From Rhodobacteraceae bacterium IMCC1909 (GTDB lineage: Bacteria; Pseudomonadota; Alphaproteobacteria; Rhodobacterales; Rhodobacteraceae), in assembly GCA_030704425.1 (NCBI GenBank), contig JAPDHM010000002.1, positions 682,001 to 746,000 of the forward strand: a stretch of DNA of 64,000 nucleotides, given 5' to 3'. This document shows positions 19,740-30,727 of the stretch, piece after piece. Numbering within the stretch: the first letter of the stretch is position 1; the number at the start of each line of letters is the position of its first letter. The translations under genes and the position numbers were made by a program. The notes under the pieces are model-generated. The model was not told where the DNA came from and did not search any database. It worked only from the letters and a program-made list of their open reading frames with translations.

Positions 19740-20837
19740 ATGACCACCGGATTTTATTGGGATGAGCGCTGTTTTTGGTTTTCTGGCGGCAATTATGCCT
19801 TCACCCAGCCCGTGGGCGGCTTGGTTCAGCCCCTCGCGGCTGGCGGTATTCCGGAAAATCCCGAAACCAAGCGTCGGTTGAAAAATCTGATGGACGTCAC
19901 CGGGCTGACCCAGACCCTCGCCAGCCAGAGTGCGGATATGGCCAGTCGCGAAGCGCTGTTACGGGTGCACCCCAGCGCCTATCTCGACGCTTTTGAGGAG
20001 GCTTCAAAGGGAAGCGGCGGCGAGCTTGGGCTACGCGTGCCTTTCGGTCATGGCGGCTATGAGCAGGCGGCGCTGTCCACGGGTCTCGCCTGCCGGGCGG
20101 TGGCGGATGTGATGGCAGGGCGTGTGCGCAATGCCTATGCTCTGTCGCGCCCTCCGGGGCATCATTGCTTGCCAGATTGGCCAAATGGATTTTGCCTTTT
20201 GGCCAATATCGCTGTGGCGATCGAGGCGGCCCGCAGCCAGCAGCCAGATTTGAAAGTGGCCGTTTTGGATTGGGATGTGCATCACGGGAACGGAACAGAG
20301 GCAATTTACATCGACGACCCAGCCGTTCTAACCCTCTCAATCCATCAAGAAAGAAATTATCCGCTGGACAGCGGAGACGCCGATACCCGCGGCGTGGATA
20401 AAAGCAATATCAACATCCCCCTGCCGCCCGGAGCGGGCCATGCCACCTACATGCAGGTTATGGAGCGTATCGTTCAGCCTGCCTTACAACGGTTCAGACC
20501 AGATTTGATCGTTGTGGCTTGTGGCTATGATGCCGCAGCCATTGATCCCTTGTCCCGCATGTTTGCCACAGCCCAGACCTTCAGCACCATGACAGCTGCC
20601 ATCAAAGCCAGCGCGGTGGAGCTCTGTGACGGCCGTTTGGTTTTGGTGCATGAGGGCGGATATTCAGAGGTCTACGTCCCCTTTTGCGGCCATGCCACCA
20701 TCTCCACCTTGGCCGACAGCACGATTGAAGCTCCTGATCCCTTTGAAGAGACTTTCGTCAAGCGCCAGCCGCGTGGCAAGTTTGCTAAGTTCCTCACCAC
20801 ATGTGTCGATGATTTAACCGCATTCCATGCGCCCTAA
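19740..20837 (+). CDS. Class II histone deacetylase-like amidohydrolase
   Basis: A 365-residue zinc amidohydrolase of the arginase/deacetylase fold. The charge-relay motif RPPGHHCLPDWPNGFC, the zinc ligands in LDWDVHHGNGTE, SIHQER and a C-terminal VHEGGYSE are all present. Bacterial members (HDAH, acetylpolyamine amidohydrolase) remove acetyl groups from polyamines or other amines; which applies here cannot be read. The start at 19740 gives the family N-terminus (TGFYWDERCFWF). It follows a small unknown gene in the same direction. Confidence 0.88.
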   Translation: MTTGFYWDERCFWFSGGNYAFTQPVGGLVQPLAAGGIPENPETKRRLKNLMDVTGLTQTLASQSADMASREALLRVHPSAYLDAFEEASKGSGGELGLRVPFGHGGYEQAALSTGLACRAVADVMAGRVRNAYALSRPPGHHCLPDWPNGFCLLANIAVAIEAARSQQPDLKVAVLDWDVHHGNGTEAIYIDDPAVLTLSIHQERNYPLDSGDADTRGVDKSNINIPLPPGAGHATYMQVMERIVQPALQRFRPDLIVVACGYDAAAIDPLSRMFATAQTFSTMTAAIKASAVELCDGRLVLVHEGGYSEVYVPFCGHATISTLADSTIEAPDPFEETFVKRQPRGKFAKFLTTCVDDLTAFHAP

Positions 20838-20887
20838 ATCACCGCCCACCCTTGCGAAACGCCCAGCAATGCCCCACATCATACCGC

Positions 20888-21454
20888 ATGACAGATGCAT
20901 TGACCTTTTTGAAAACCCGCCGCTCTCGCCCAGCGAAAATCTTAACCGCCCCAGTTCCTGACAGAAACGCGCTTGAGGCGCTCCTCTGCGTCGCTGCACG
21001 CACCCCAGATCATGGCAAGTTGGAGCCTTGGCGGTTCATTGTTCTTGAGCAAGCCGCATTGCGCCGCCTGGGCGTTTTGGCCCGCAACTTGGCTGAGGCC
21101 GCCGGACCAGAAGTGGTTGATGCGGACAAAGCAAGCCAGCAATTTGAAACCGGGCAATTGGCCGTCGTGGTCGTTGCCAGTCCGAAACCCTGCGACAAGT
21201 TTCCACAAATCGAACAAACCTATTCTGCCGGTGCTGTCTGCCTGTCGCTGCTGAACGCAGCTTTGGCCAGCGGTTGGGGCGCCAATTGGCTTTCTGGTTG
21301 GGCCTCGCACAACCGGGATTTCTGCACCGAAGGTTTGGCACTTGCACCGCATGAACATGTCGCCGGAATTGTTCACATCGGGACCGGCCCGGCTCAAATT
21401 CCCGACCGTCCACGCCCTGATGTTGCCGCTATAACCCTATGGACTCATGAATGA
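20888..21454 (+). CDS. Nitroreductase family protein
   Basis: A 188-residue FMN-dependent nitroreductase-fold protein. The N-terminus has FLKTRRSRPAK, and AARTPDHGKLEPWRFIV is the FMN-binding segment of YdjA-like members. GWGANWLSGWA lies in the middle and the C-terminus has GIVHIGT. YdjA-type enzymes reduce nitroaromatics with NAD(P)H, but the natural substrate is unknown. The stop overlaps the next gene's start in an ATGA (21451-21454), so translation of the two is probably coupled. Confidence 0.85.
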   Translation: MTDALTFLKTRRSRPAKILTAPVPDRNALEALLCVAARTPDHGKLEPWRFIVLEQAALRRLGVLARNLAEAAGPEVVDADKASQQFETGQLAVVVVASPKPCDKFPQIEQTYSAGAVCLSLLNAALASGWGANWLSGWASHNRDFCTEGLALAPHEHVAGIVHIGTGPAQIPDRPRPDVAAITLWTHE

Positions 21455-22149
21455 TTTTATCAGATTTTCTTAAATCTGTCACTCAATTTGACGACCCGAA
21501 ATTTCGCCGCGTGCTGTGGCGCGGATTGGGGCTTACCATTGTGTTACTGATCGCCGCTTGCCTGTTGGTAAACTTTGGCATCAACCAACTGTTGTCCTCA
21601 GCCTGGGCGGCTAACATGATCGGCGATCAAAGTTGGCTGGGCGCGCTGATCAATATCGGCGGTGTCTTGTTCACCATCGCGCTGTCAATTTGGTTGATGG
21701 TTCCCGTGACCTCAGCGATTATCGCATTGTTTCTCGATGAGGTGGCGCAAGCGGTTGAGGCGCGGCACTATCCGCATCTTCCGAAACAGACGGCCGTCAA
21801 GCTGCAAGATCAAATTCTGGTCGGCATCCGTTTCTTGGGGATTTTGCTGCTCGCCAATATCGGCGCATTGATCCTATCGATGATTTTACCACTCTTGGCG
21901 CCCTTTGTGTTTTGGGCCACCAATGGTTATCTTATGGGCCGGGAATATTTTCAAATGGCCGCTACGCGGCGGTTGCCGCGCGCGCAGGCGCAAGAGCTAT
22001 TCCAGCGTCATCAGGGCTCCATTTGGATTGCTGGGATCTTGACAGCTATTCCTATGAGTATTCCGCTGATGGGGCTCTTTATCCCGATTCTAGGCGCTGC
22101 CACCTTCACCCATCAGTTCGAGAGACTTCGGGCGTTGCCATCCGGTTGA
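21451..22149 (+). CDS. EI24/CysZ-like membrane protein
   Basis: A 232-residue inner-membrane protein with about four to five long hydrophobic segments. The family stretches are DEVAQAVEARHYPHLP in the cytoplasmic loop and FWATNGYLMGREYFQMAA near residue 160. CysZ mediates sulfate uptake in enterobacteria, but alphaproteobacterial EI24-domain proteins need not share that role. It is coupled to the nitroreductase gene upstream by an ATGA overlap, and its last 44 bases overlap the convergent DUF1467 gene. Confidence 0.83.
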   Translation: MILSDFLKSVTQFDDPKFRRVLWRGLGLTIVLLIAACLLVNFGINQLLSSAWAANMIGDQSWLGALINIGGVLFTIALSIWLMVPVTSAIIALFLDEVAQAVEARHYPHLPKQTAVKLQDQILVGIRFLGILLLANIGALILSMILPLLAPFVFWATNGYLMGREYFQMAATRRLPRAQAQELFQRHQGSIWIAGILTAIPMSIPLMGLFIPILGAATFTHQFERLRALPSG

Positions 22150-22399
22150 ACCAGTCAATGTTGCGCACTGAAATCACGCCGCTGATGATCGTTCCCGCAA
22201 CAACTGCCCAAATCACGACGGCGACAACGGTTGTCACCATGAAACGCTTTTTCATTTGTGGATTTTCAGGGCTGCCCGCATGGGTGCCAGGTTCGATTTC
22301 CCCGACATCCCCTTGAGTCTGCAAGCGCAGCGGCAAGACAATAAATAAGGTCAAAAACCAGATGACGGCAAAAAGTACGAGCGCAGAGGTGATCGGCAT
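22106..22399 (-). CDS. DUF1467 family membrane protein
   Basis: A 97-residue protein with two transmembrane helices: ALVLFAVIWFLTLFIVLPL near the start and VTTVVAVVIWAVVAGTII after a polar loop containing the GDVGEIEPGTHAGSPENP stretch typical of DUF1467. Function unknown. It lies directly downstream of mce on the same strand, an arrangement common in Rhodobacterales and related groups. The 3' end overlaps the convergent CysZ-like gene by 44 bases. Confidence 0.85.
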   Translation of the reverse strand: MPITSALVLFAVIWFLTLFIVLPLRLQTQGDVGEIEPGTHAGSPENPQMKKRFMVTTVVAVVIWAVVAGTIISGVISVRNIDWFNRMATPEVSRTDG

Positions 22400-22426
22400 G
22401 AGAATTCCCTGATAATTTATCTAAAC

Positions 22427-22831
22427 TTAGACTTGTTCTAGCTCGATGAGGCACCCCGTGAAGTCCTTGGGATGCAAAAAGAGCACGGGCTTGCCGTGGG
22501 CGCCAATTTTTGGCTCACCGCTGTCCAATACCCGCGCTCCCTGGCTTTGCAATTGCGCGCGTGCCTCCAGGATGTCGTCTACCTCATAACAGATGTGATG
22601 AATGCCGCCAGACGGGTTTTTGTCCAAGAAATTCTGGATCGGAGAGCCCTCACCCAGCGGGAACAGCAGCTCAATCTTTGTATTTGGCAACTCGATGAAA
22701 ACAACCGTCACACCGTGATCGGGTTCATCTTGTGGCGGGCCAACTTTTGCGCCCAAAGTTGATTCATATTGTGCCGCAGCCGCCTGCAAATCAGGCACTG
22801 CAATCGCCACGTGATTCAGCCGTCCAATCAT
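22427..22831 (-). CDS. mce: Methylmalonyl-CoA epimerase
   Basis: A 134-residue VOC-fold enzyme that interconverts (S)- and (R)-methylmalonyl-CoA ahead of the B12-dependent mutase. It begins IGRLNHVAIAVPDL, has GVTVVFIELPNTKIELL and GGIHHICYEVDD, and ends HPKDFTGCLIELEQ. These contain the His/Glu metal ligands and match the family length. ATG at 22831 has a CAGGAGATG ribosome-binding site; upstream in-frame residues are dispensable. It forms an operon with the DUF1467 gene. MeaB of the same pathway is encoded at 5.4 kb. Confidence 0.95.
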   Translation of the reverse strand: MIGRLNHVAIAVPDLQAAAAQYESTLGAKVGPPQDEPDHGVTVVFIELPNTKIELLFPLGEGSPIQNFLDKNPSGGIHHICYEVDDILEARAQLQSQGARVLDSGEPKIGAHGKPVLFLHPKDFTGCLIELEQV

Positions 22832-22951
22832 TTTCATCTCCTGTTTTCCGTCTTGTAAGGCCGTACCCCCAAATAAGGCAAGCTGCATTAACCAAGCATT
22901 AGAGTCTTTGAGCGCAAAACGGGGCCATGATCTGAAAATAAGGAAGCGATC

Positions 22952-23637
22952 ATGACCGGGATGTCGAACACATTACATTCACTCAAACCCACCAGCCGGA
23001 GACCATTGCATGGGTTGATGGTGCTGTTGGTGGAAGACAGCTTCACGGCGGGCGAGGCTGTACGCTTGATGTGCATCACCTCTGGCGCACGATTAAGACG
23101 CGCTGACTATATGGAGAGCGCGCGGAGGCACCTTAGAATTTATCGTCCGGATGTGGCCATTGTTGATATGGGCCTGCCAGATGGGGATGGCGCCGATTTG
23201 ATCTCAGAGCTGGCGCAAGCCACTCCGCGCACCCAGACAATCATTGGTCTTTCCGCAGATCCAAGCCGCGCCACCGCTGCGATGAAGGCAGGCGCGGATA
23301 GTTTCATCGAAAACCCCTCAATTCCATTGCCGGCTTTCAAAGTGCAATCTTGATGAATCTCCCAAATCATCGCCGCCCAATGGACATTCGTCTCTTTCCA
23401 GATTTGGCATTTGAGGCGGACCAACAGGCCCTGCAGGAGGATTTGAACCATGCTTTGTAATTGCTCAACAAAAACGACAAGGAGGACGCGCAATCGGGGT
23501 ATCTTGCGGCCTTTATCTCTGGCGTGGCCCGGACCGCCTCAGATCCTACGCTGGAACAAAAAGCCGAGCGATATTCCACCACACAGAATCGATACGATCT
23601 CCGCGCTGCCTTGACGGATTTTTGGCTGAGAAAATAG
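22952..23637 (+). pseudogene. Response-regulator receiver protein, frameshifted and with internal stop
   Basis: The first frame (22952-23353) encodes a CheY-like receiver: LVLLVEDSFTAGEAV-type start, phospho-acceptor Asp in VAIVDMGLPDGDG, and a GLSAD segment with GADSFIENP. The match then leaves frame. In the shifted frame the protein continues GFQSAILMNLPN and, after a TAA at 23458-23460, LLNKNDKEDAQSGYLAAFISGVAR, ending at a TAG at 23635. Roseobacter homologues I know have this C-terminal region fused to the receiver as one protein. So one frameshift near 23,325 and one nonsense codon appear to have broken the gene. A shortened receiver could still be made. A good ribosome-binding site (AAGGAAG) precedes the ATG. 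Confidence 0.8.
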
Positions 23638-23702
23638 CGGTCTGAGGGGGGCAGCGGGCGCAAGCCACCCACGCCCATCCAGCCGGCCCTAACCGATAAG
23701 CG

Positions 23703-25478
23703 TTATTCCGGAGCGATAACCCGAAGCGACAATTCCCGCAGTTGCTCATTCATTGGTTCAGACGGGGCGGCCATCATCAGATCTTCTGCCCGCTGATTCA
23801 TTGGGAACATGATCACTTCGCGAATATTTGCCTCGTCAGCCAAGAGCATCACAATCCGGTCGATGCCAGCGGCACAGCCACCGTGCGGCGGGGCCCCGTA
23901 TTGGAAGGCATTGACCATGCCGCCAAACCGCTTTTCAACCTCTTCCTTGCCATAACCAGCAATTTCAAAGGCTTTGAACATGATCTCTGGGCGGTGATTC
24001 CGAATCGCACCGCTGAGCAGCTCATAGCCATTGCAGGCCAGATCATATTGATAACCCAACACCTGCAAAGGATCACCCTCAAGCGCCTCCATGCCGCCTT
24101 GTGGCATCGAAAATGGATTGTGCTCAAAATCAATTTTGCCGGTTTCGGCATCTTTCTCATAGATCGGGAAATCAACGATCCAGGCAAAGGCAAAACGCTC
24201 TTTATCCGTCAAGCCCAATTCATCGCCAATCACCATCCGCGCCTTACCAGCAACCCCTTCAAAGGCTTTCGGTTTACCGCCCAAGAAGAATGCCGCATCG
24301 CCGACGCCAAGCCCCAATTGCTGGCGAATGGCCTCTGTACGTTCGGGACCTATGTTTTTAGCCAAAGGCCCTGCGGCCTCCATGCCTTCGCCTTGGTCGC
24401 GCCAAAAGATATAGCCCATGCCAGGCAGGCCTTCTTTTTGGGCAAAAGCATTCATGCGGTCACAGAATTTTCTGCTGCCGCCTTTCGGAGCAGGAATAGC
24501 GCGAATTTCCGTGCCCTCTTGCTCTAAAAGCTTTGCAAAAATGGCAAAACCAGAGCCAGAAAAATGCTCAGAAACCACTTGCATCTTAATCGGGTTGCGC
24601 AGATCTGGTTTGTCACTGCCATACCAAAGGGCCGCATCACGATAGCTGATTTGCTCCCATGTTTGATCCACTTTGCGACCGCCGCCAAACTCTTCAAATA
24701 CGCCGGTCAAGACAGGTTGCATTGTGTCAAAAATATCTTGCTGATCGACAAAAGACATTTCTAAATCAAGCTGATAGAAATCTGTTGGCGAGCGATCCGC
24801 GCGGGGATCTTCATCACGAAAACACGGGGCGATCTGAAAGTATTTATCATAGCCCGATACCATAATCAGCTGTTTGAACTGCTGCGGCGCTTGTGGCAGC
24901 GCGTAAAATTTACCCGGGTGCAAGCGCGATGGCACCAAAAAGTCCCGCGCGCCCTCAGGGCTAGAGGCGGTGATGATCGGCGTTTGAAACTCACGGAACC
25001 CTTGATCCCACATCCGGCGGCGCATCGAGGCGACAACATCGGAGCGCATTTTCATGTTCTTTTGCAGCTTCTCCCGGCGCAGATCGAGATAGCGATACTT
25101 CAATCGTGTCTCTTCGGGATATTCTTGCTCCCCAAACACCATCAACGGCAGCTCCTCCGCAGCGCCCAAAACCTCCAGGTCACGGATGAACACCTCAATC
25201 TCTCCGGTTGAAATTTTGGGGTTCACCAATTCCGCTTCGCGGGCTTTGACCGTGCCATCAATCCGAATGCACCATTCGCTACGCAGTTTTTCCACCTCTT
25301 TGAACACCGGGCTGTCCGGGTCACAAAGCACCTGTGTCATCCCATAATGATCGCGCAGATCGATGAAGAGTAAACCGCCATGGTCGCGCACGCGATGCAC
25401 CCATCCCGAAAGGCGAATGGTCTCGCCAACATTTTTGATGGTCAAGTCGGCACAGGTGTGGCTGCGATAGGCATGCAT
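23703..25478 (-). CDS. aspS: Aspartyl-tRNA synthetase
   Basis: A 591-residue class IIb aminoacyl-tRNA synthetase of the long bacterial type. The N-terminal OB-fold anticodon-binding domain ([21 protein letters not shown] by parts) is followed by motif 2 ([19 protein letters not shown]) and the bacterial insertion (GAD/GatB-like) domain. Motif 3 is GIDRI near the C-terminus. It may be the non-discriminating form that also charges tRNA-Asn, as in many alphaproteobacteria, but that is not decided by what I see. It converges with the broken response-regulator gene. Confidence 0.97.
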   Translation of the reverse strand: MHAYRSHTCADLTIKNVGETIRLSGWVHRVRDHGGLLFIDLRDHYGMTQVLCDPDSPVFKEVEKLRSEWCIRIDGTVKAREAELVNPKISTGEIEVFIRDLEVLGAAEELPLMVFGEQEYPEETRLKYRYLDLRREKLQKNMKMRSDVVASMRRRMWDQGFREFQTPIITASSPEGARDFLVPSRLHPGKFYALPQAPQQFKQLIMVSGYDKYFQIAPCFRDEDPRADRSPTDFYQLDLEMSFVDQQDIFDTMQPVLTGVFEEFGGGRKVDQTWEQISYRDAALWYGSDKPDLRNPIKMQVVSEHFSGSGFAIFAKLLEQEGTEIRAIPAPKGGSRKFCDRMNAFAQKEGLPGMGYIFWRDQGEGMEAAGPLAKNIGPERTEAIRQQLGLGVGDAAFFLGGKPKAFEGVAGKARMVIGDELGLTDKERFAFAWIVDFPIYEKDAETGKIDFEHNPFSMPQGGMEALEGDPLQVLGYQYDLACNGYELLSGAIRNHRPEIMFKAFEIAGYGKEEVEKRFGGMVNAFQYGAPPHGGCAAGIDRIVMLLADEANIREVIMFPMNQRAEDLMMAAPSEPMNEQLRELSLRVIAPE

Positions 25479-25573
25479 GGGTCAGGCTCCTTCAAGCGGT
25501 CGCGCTGATACATCCCGACAGGCGCGTAAAGTCAAGCCAATCCGCGGATTTCTGCCCTGCCCAGGGCAAAAAT

Positions 25574-25813
25574 TCAGCCATGAGAGGAAGATTGCGCGTC
25601 AAACAGCTTTCTGGCTGTCATTTTGTTGTAGAGCTTGAGAATAATTTGGCTGGAGGTCTTTTCACATAAAAAGGGTAGGATCGCATGGGTCAGAGCACAG
25701 ATCGCAGCCGCCAAGAGCATCACAAAGTAATAGCCCGCATGCAGAAAATGCCGCCCGTAGCTCTCGTCAACCTCTCTCAAATGCGCGTTAAAATAATTCG
25801 GTGAAGGGGTCAT
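25574..25813 (-). CDS. DUF6356 family small membrane protein
   Basis: A 79-residue protein with one hydrophobic segment (YYFVMLLAAAICALTHAILPF). The family motifs are HLREVDESYGRHF ahead of the helix and ALTHAILPFLCEKTSSQII after it. Such small proteins are widespread in alphaproteobacteria and have no known role. It stands alone between aspS and a divergent Lrp-type regulator gene. Confidence 0.78.
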   Translation of the reverse strand: MTPSPNYFNAHLREVDESYGRHFLHAGYYFVMLLAAAICALTHAILPFLCEKTSSQIILKLYNKMTARKLFDAQSSSHG

Positions 25814-25915
25814 GTCAAAACTCCAAAAAATCCTGATGACAGTGTAAACTATCCGCGCTCAACTTTTTTCCCAAATTTTCTTTTTTATGTCTATTTACTG
25901 TGATAAATTTTCGCA

Positions 25916-26389
25916 ATGTCAGATGAAATCGTAACATATGATGATTATGACCGCGCTATATTGCAACAAATGCAACGTAATTCTGCGCAAGCCTTGGAGG
26001 AATTGTCCGAAGCGGTCCACCTGTCACGCAATGCGGTTTGGCGGCGGGTCAAGCGCCTGCAAGACAGTGTTCTTTTAAAGGCGCGTGTGGCGCTTCTGGA
26101 TGCGCAAAAGATTGGGCTTGGTCTGACTGTCTTTGTGTCAATCTCTGTGCGTAGCCACAGCAAAGATTGGGCAGATCAATTCACGAAGGTCATTCGCAGC
26201 CTGCCGCAGGTACAAGCGGCCTATCGCACTTCGGGTCATCAAGACTATTTGATCAAAGCCCGCGTCCGCGACGTGCAAGCCTATGATGATCTTTATCTGC
26301 GTCTTATTTCGCGTATCGAATTGGCAGATGTCAGTGCCAGCTTCGTCACGGAAGAGCTGAAAGATACAACCGAATTGCCCCTGCCCTAG
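25916..26389 (+). CDS. Lrp/AsnC family transcriptional regulator
   Basis: A 157-residue regulator. The N-terminal winged helix-turn-helix ([20 protein letters not shown], then [14 protein letters not shown]) is followed by the RAM ligand-binding domain ([29 protein letters not shown]). It should form octamers or dimers of tetramers on DNA and respond to an amino acid. Its target is not evident: it is divergent from the small DUF6356 gene and lies 140 bases upstream of carB in the same direction. Confidence 0.9.
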   Translation: MSDEIVTYDDYDRAILQQMQRNSAQALEELSEAVHLSRNAVWRRVKRLQDSVLLKARVALLDAQKIGLGLTVFVSISVRSHSKDWADQFTKVIRSLPQVQAAYRTSGHQDYLIKARVRDVQAYDDLYLRLISRIELADVSASFVTEELKDTTELPLP

Positions 26390-26528
26390 GGCGCGGCACG
26401 ACCGGATTGTGGCAACCTCGGACTCTGGGCGCCGCAAACTGGCCATGAATATCACAAAGTCCCTTGCACCCATGACCGCCTTCCCTATAAGGCAGGACAG
26501 TTTGCGCCCGACACTGAAGGATAGATTC

Positions 26529-29500
26529 ATGCCGAAGAGAACTGACGTTAAATCCATTATGATTATTGGAGCGGGCCCCATCGTCATCGGTCAAGCCTGT
26601 GAGTTCGATTACTCCGGCGCCCAGGCCTGCAAGGCACTGCGCGAAGAAGGCTACCGCGTGATTTTGGTCAATTCAAATCCAGCCACCATCATGACCGATC
26701 CGGACATGGCCGATGCCACCTACATCGAACCAATCACACCTGAGACCGTCGCGAAGATCATTGAGATTGAGCGCCCCGACGCGCTGCTGCCGACGATGGG
26801 TGGACAGACCGGCCTGAACACCTCGCTTGCGCTTGAGGAAATGGGCGTCTTGGACAAGTTTGGCGTAGAGATGATTGGCGCCAAGCGCCCGGCGATTGAA
26901 ATGGCCGAAGACCGCAAACTCTTTCGCGAAGCCATGGATCGGCTTGGCCTTGAAAATCCACGCGCCACCATCGCTGAGACGATGGAAGAATGTATGGCCG
27001 CGCTTGATGACATCGGCCTACCCGCGATTATTCGCCCGGCCTTTACATTGGGCGGGACAGGCGGCGGCGTGGCGTATAACCGAGAGGATTACGAGCATTT
27101 TTGCAAAACCGGCCTGGACGCTTCCCCAGTCAGTCAAATCTTGATTGATGAAAGCCTCTTGGGTTGGAAAGAATATGAAATGGAAGTGGTGCGCGACACC
27201 GCCGATAATGCAATCATCGTCTGCTCCATTGAGAATGTGGACCCGATGGGGGTGCATACCGGCGATAGCATCACAGTGGCCCCTGCCCTCACGTTAACCG
27301 ATAAAGAATATCAAATCATGCGCAACGCCAGCATTGCCGTTCTGCGCGAGATTGGCGTTGAAACCGGTGGCTCGAATGTGCAGTGGGCTGTGAACCCAGA
27401 AGATGGCCGGATGGTGGTCATCGAGATGAACCCGCGCGTGTCACGCTCATCGGCGCTCGCCTCCAAAGCAACTGGATTTCCAATCGCGAAAATCGCAGCA
27501 AAATTGGCGGTTGGCTATACGCTGGATGAGTTGGACAATGACATCACCAAAGTCACCCCAGCCAGCTTTGAGCCCTCCATCGATTATGTGGTCACAAAAA
27601 TTCCACGCTTCGCATTCGAAAAATTTCCAGGATCTCAAGCGGTACTCTCCACAGCGATGAAATCTGTTGGCGAGGCCATGGCCATCGGGCGCAGTTTCCA
27701 CGAATCGGTGCAAAAAGCGCTGGCTTCTATGGAAACCGGCCTGACCGGTTTTGATGAGGTCGAAATCGACGGCATGCCCGGCGAAGATGATCTGGTCCTG
27801 CGTGACGGAATCTTAGTGGGCCAAAGCCCTGACGCTCAAATGGCCATCGACAAAGCGCTGACCCGCGAACTTGCGATCCAGTCTCCAGATCGGATGCGGG
27901 TCATTGGTCATGCGATGCGCTTCGGATTTTCCGATGACGAGCTGCACAGTATCACCCGCTTTGATCCGTGGTTCTTGGCGCGCATTCGCGAAATCATTGA
28001 GATGGAAACCGTCATCAAGGCCCAGGGTCTGCCCTGTGATGAACAGGGGATGCGCCGCGTTAAAATGATGGGCTTCACCGATGGCCGTCTGGCGATTTTA
28101 ACAGGCCGCACAGAGACTGACATCCGTGAAGCGCGGCAAGCGCTTGGTGTTGTTGCCTCCTTCAAGCGCATCGACACCTGCGCAGCCGAATTTGAAGCGC
28201 AAACCCCCTATATGTATTCCACCTATGAAGCCCCGGCGATGGGCTCAACCGAATGTGAAGCACGGCCGTCTGACCGCACGAAAGTGGTTATACTGGGCGG
28301 CGGACCTAACCGCATTGGTCAAGGCATTGAATTTGACTATTGCTGCTGCCACGCCTGCTATTCTCTCACAGATCAGGGCTATGAGACCATTATGGTCAAC
28401 TGCAATCCTGAAACCGTGAGCACAGATTACGATACGTCAGACCGCCTATATTTTGAGCCTCTGACCTATGAGCATGTGATGGAAATCTTGCGTGTCGAGC
28501 AAGAGAACGGCACGCTGCATGGTGTGATTGTGCAGTTCGGTGGGCAAACACCACTGAAGCTGGCCAATGCCCTCGAGGAAGCAGGCATCCCAATCTTGGG
28601 CACCACACCCGATGCAATCGACCTGGCCGAAGACCGCGAGCGATTCCAAGATCTGGTGAATACCCTCAAGCTCAAACAGCCCAAGAATGGCATTGCCCAT
28701 TCTGACGCTGAAGCTCTGGCAATGGCGGCTGAAATCGGTTTCCCGCTGGTCATTCGCCCGTCCTATGTCTTGGGCGGTCGCGCGATGGAAATTGTCCGCG
28801 ATCAAGCCAATCTTGAACGCTATATTTCCGAAGCCGTTGTGGTCTCGGGCGATAGTCCCGTGCTGCTCGACAGCTACCTCTCGGGTGCGGTTGAGATTGA
28901 TGTGGACGCGCTTTGCGACGGCACGCATGTGCATGTTGCAGGGATCATGCAGCATATCGAAGAGGCCGGCGTGCATTCTGGTGACAGCGCCTGTTCTTTG
29001 CCACCCTATTCCTTGTCGCAAGACATCATTGACCAATTGAAACGGCAAACCGAAGCCTTGGCGCTGGCCTTGAATATTGTCGGTTTGATGAATGTGCAAT
29101 TCGCGGTCAAGGATGGTGAAATTTACCTGATCGAGGTCAACCCGCGCGCCAGCCGCACCGTACCTTTCGTGGCCAAAGCCGTGCGCAGCCCGATTGCAGC
29201 TATTGCTGCCAGAATTATGGCCGGTGAACCCTTGAGCAATTTCGACCTGGTGGATCCCGCCAGCATCAAAGGCTTTGCGGTGAAAGAGGCGGTTCTGCCC
29301 TTCGCACGCTTCCCCGGTGTCGATACGCTGCTCGGGCCGGAAATGCGCTCTACGGGCGAGGTCATGGGATTTGACAGCAAATTCCACCGCGCCTTTTACA
29401 AGGCACAATTGGGCGCAGGTACTTTATTGCCCACCACTGGCAAAGTCTTCCTATCCATCAAGGATGACGACAAAGGGCCGATGTTGATCGAAGCGGCCGC

Positions 29501-29825
29501 CTGTTTGGCGGATATGGGGCTCCGTCTTACCGCCACCGCTGGAACCGCGGCTTTTCTTGCTGAGGCTGGGATCACCAGCACCGTGGTCAACAAGGTCTAT
29601 GAAGGCCGCCCAAATATTGTGGATCAGATCAAAGATGGCGACATCGCCCTCATCTTGAACACGACCGAAGGCGCACAGGCCGTAGATGATAGTCGCAGCA
29701 TGCGGGCTGCGGCCTTGATGGACAAAATTCCCTATTTCACCACCTTGGCCGGCAGCCATGCCGCCGCTTTCGCCATCAAAGCCCATGCAGAGGGCCATGT
29801 GGGTGTGAAAGCTTTGCAAGGGTAA
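26529..29825 (+). CDS. carB: Carbamoyl-phosphate synthase large subunit
   Basis: A 1098-residue enzyme that makes carbamoyl phosphate from bicarbonate, ATP and ammonia delivered by CarA, for pyrimidine and arginine synthesis. Two homologous ATP-grasp halves are visible, each starting with a [20 protein letters not shown]-type motif; the first begins [22 protein letters not shown]-terminal MGS-like allosteric domain follows. ATG 26529 gives the family N-terminus [10 protein letters not shown]. carA is not adjacent in the window. The carbamoyl phosphate links to argF at 11.4 kb. Confidence 0.98.
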   Translation: MPKRTDVKSIMIIGAGPIVIGQACEFDYSGAQACKALREEGYRVILVNSNPATIMTDPDMADATYIEPITPETVAKIIEIERPDALLPTMGGQTGLNTSLALEEMGVLDKFGVEMIGAKRPAIEMAEDRKLFREAMDRLGLENPRATIAETMEECMAALDDIGLPAIIRPAFTLGGTGGGVAYNREDYEHFCKTGLDASPVSQILIDESLLGWKEYEMEVVRDTADNAIIVCSIENVDPMGVHTGDSITVAPALTLTDKEYQIMRNASIAVLREIGVETGGSNVQWAVNPEDGRMVVIEMNPRVSRSSALASKATGFPIAKIAAKLAVGYTLDELDNDITKVTPASFEPSIDYVVTKIPRFAFEKFPGSQAVLSTAMKSVGEAMAIGRSFHESVQKALASMETGLTGFDEVEIDGMPGEDDLVLRDGILVGQSPDAQMAIDKALTRELAIQSPDRMRVIGHAMRFGFSDDELHSITRFDPWFLARIREIIEMETVIKAQGLPCDEQGMRRVKMMGFTDGRLAILTGRTETDIREARQALGVVASFKRIDTCAAEFEAQTPYMYSTYEAPAMGSTECEARPSDRTKVVILGGGPNRIGQGIEFDYCCCHACYSLTDQGYETIMVNCNPETVSTDYDTSDRLYFEPLTYEHVMEILRVEQENGTLHGVIVQFGGQTPLKLANALEEAGIPILGTTPDAIDLAEDRERFQDLVNTLKLKQPKNGIAHSDAEALAMAAEIGFPLVIRPSYVLGGRAMEIVRDQANLERYISEAVVVSGDSPVLLDSYLSGAVEIDVDALCDGTHVHVAGIMQHIEEAGVHSGDSACSLPPYSLSQDIIDQLKRQTEALALALNIVGLMNVQFAVKDGEIYLIEVNPRASRTVPFVAKAVRSPIAAIAARIMAGEPLSNFDLVDPASIKGFAVKEAVLPFARFPGVDTLLGPEMRSTGEVMGFDSKFHRAFYKAQLGAGTLLPTTGKVFLSIKDDDKGPMLIEAAACLADMGLRLTATAGTAAFLAEAGITSTVVNKVYEGRPNIVDQIKDGDIALILNTTEGAQAVDDSRSMRAAALMDKIPYFTTLAGSHAAAFAIKAHAEGHVGVKALQG

Positions 29826-29880
29826 AAGCACCCAGAGCTCATCCCCGCGGAGTGCCCGTTTGGGGATGGGGCTGCCTAAC

Positions 29881-30597
29881 TCATATGTCTTTCAATGAAA
29901 CGCGTTTGTGCAGCTCTTCCGCCGTCTCGACGCGTTCTGAATAGCGATCTACCAGCATCTCCTTGCGCCCACGGGTCATTACTGTGAAACGCGCCAGCTC
30001 CTCCATCACATCCACAACCCGATTATAAAAAGACGATGGCCTCATCCGCCCATTTTCAAATTCAAGCCAAGCCTTGGGCAAAGAGCTTTGGTTTGGTATT
30101 GTGATCATCCGCATCCAACGTCCCAAGATCCGCATTTGATTGATCGAATTAAACGACTGCGAGCCACCAGAAACCTGCATCACAGCAAGAGTCTTCCCTT
30201 GTGTCGGGCGTAGGCCACCAATGGCAGACAGCGGGATCCAGTCGATTTGTGTTTTTAAAATCCCAGTCATCGCCCCGTGCCGCTCAGGACTGGACCAAAC
30301 CATACCCTCGCTCCACAGTGCCAATTCGCGCAGTTTTTGCACCTTGGGATGGCTATCGGGCGCCCCATCGGGCAGGGGCAAGCCAGTGGGATCAAAGAAT
30401 TTCGTCTCACAGCCCAATGCCCGCAGAACCCGCGCGCCCTCTTCGGCCACCGCACGCGAATAGCTTTGGGGCCTCAACGACCCATATAGCAGCAAAATGC
30501 GCGGCGCATGCCCATCATCTTCCGGTCCGGCCAGAGCCGAAAAATCAATCGGGCGCAGCATATTGGGATCATAAAGTGGGACGTCAGTTTGGGACAT
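29881..30597 (-). CDS. arsH: NADPH-dependent FMN reductase ArsH
   Basis: A 238-residue flavodoxin-fold protein. The FMN phosphate loop is [14 protein letters not shown], the isoalloxazine segment is [22 protein letters not shown], and the ArsH-specific N-terminal extension plus C-terminal [17 protein letters not shown] are present. ArsH oxidises organoarsenicals or acts as a quinone/azo reductase and appears in arsenic operons. No other ars gene is present here, so its job may be general redox detoxification. It is divergent from tdk. Confidence 0.93.
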   Translation of the reverse strand: MSQTDVPLYDPNMLRPIDFSALAGPEDDGHAPRILLLYGSLRPQSYSRAVAEEGARVLRALGCETKFFDPTGLPLPDGAPDSHPKVQKLRELALWSEGMVWSSPERHGAMTGILKTQIDWIPLSAIGGLRPTQGKTLAVMQVSGGSQSFNSINQMRILGRWMRMITIPNQSSLPKAWLEFENGRMRPSSFYNRVVDVMEELARFTVMTRGRKEMLVDRYSERVETAEELHKRVSLKDI

Positions 30598-30727
30598 TTT
30601 CCCCTCCTCCGGTCAATCTATCGCTCGCAATTAACACCATCACAGGGGCAAGGAAAGCTGCGATCACCTCCCAATGGATAGGCCCCCACCCTCTTGCATC
30701 GGCTCCGCGCTCGGGGCACATAACCGT

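Noticed and set aside
28446-29408. 320-codon minus-strand frame inside carB
   Set aside because: It lies wholly opposite the second ATP-grasp half of carB and shows no protein-family features.
29840-29871. Hairpin after carB as an intrinsic terminator
   Set aside because: CATCCCC and GGGGATG can pair, but the loop is long and no T-run follows on the plus strand.
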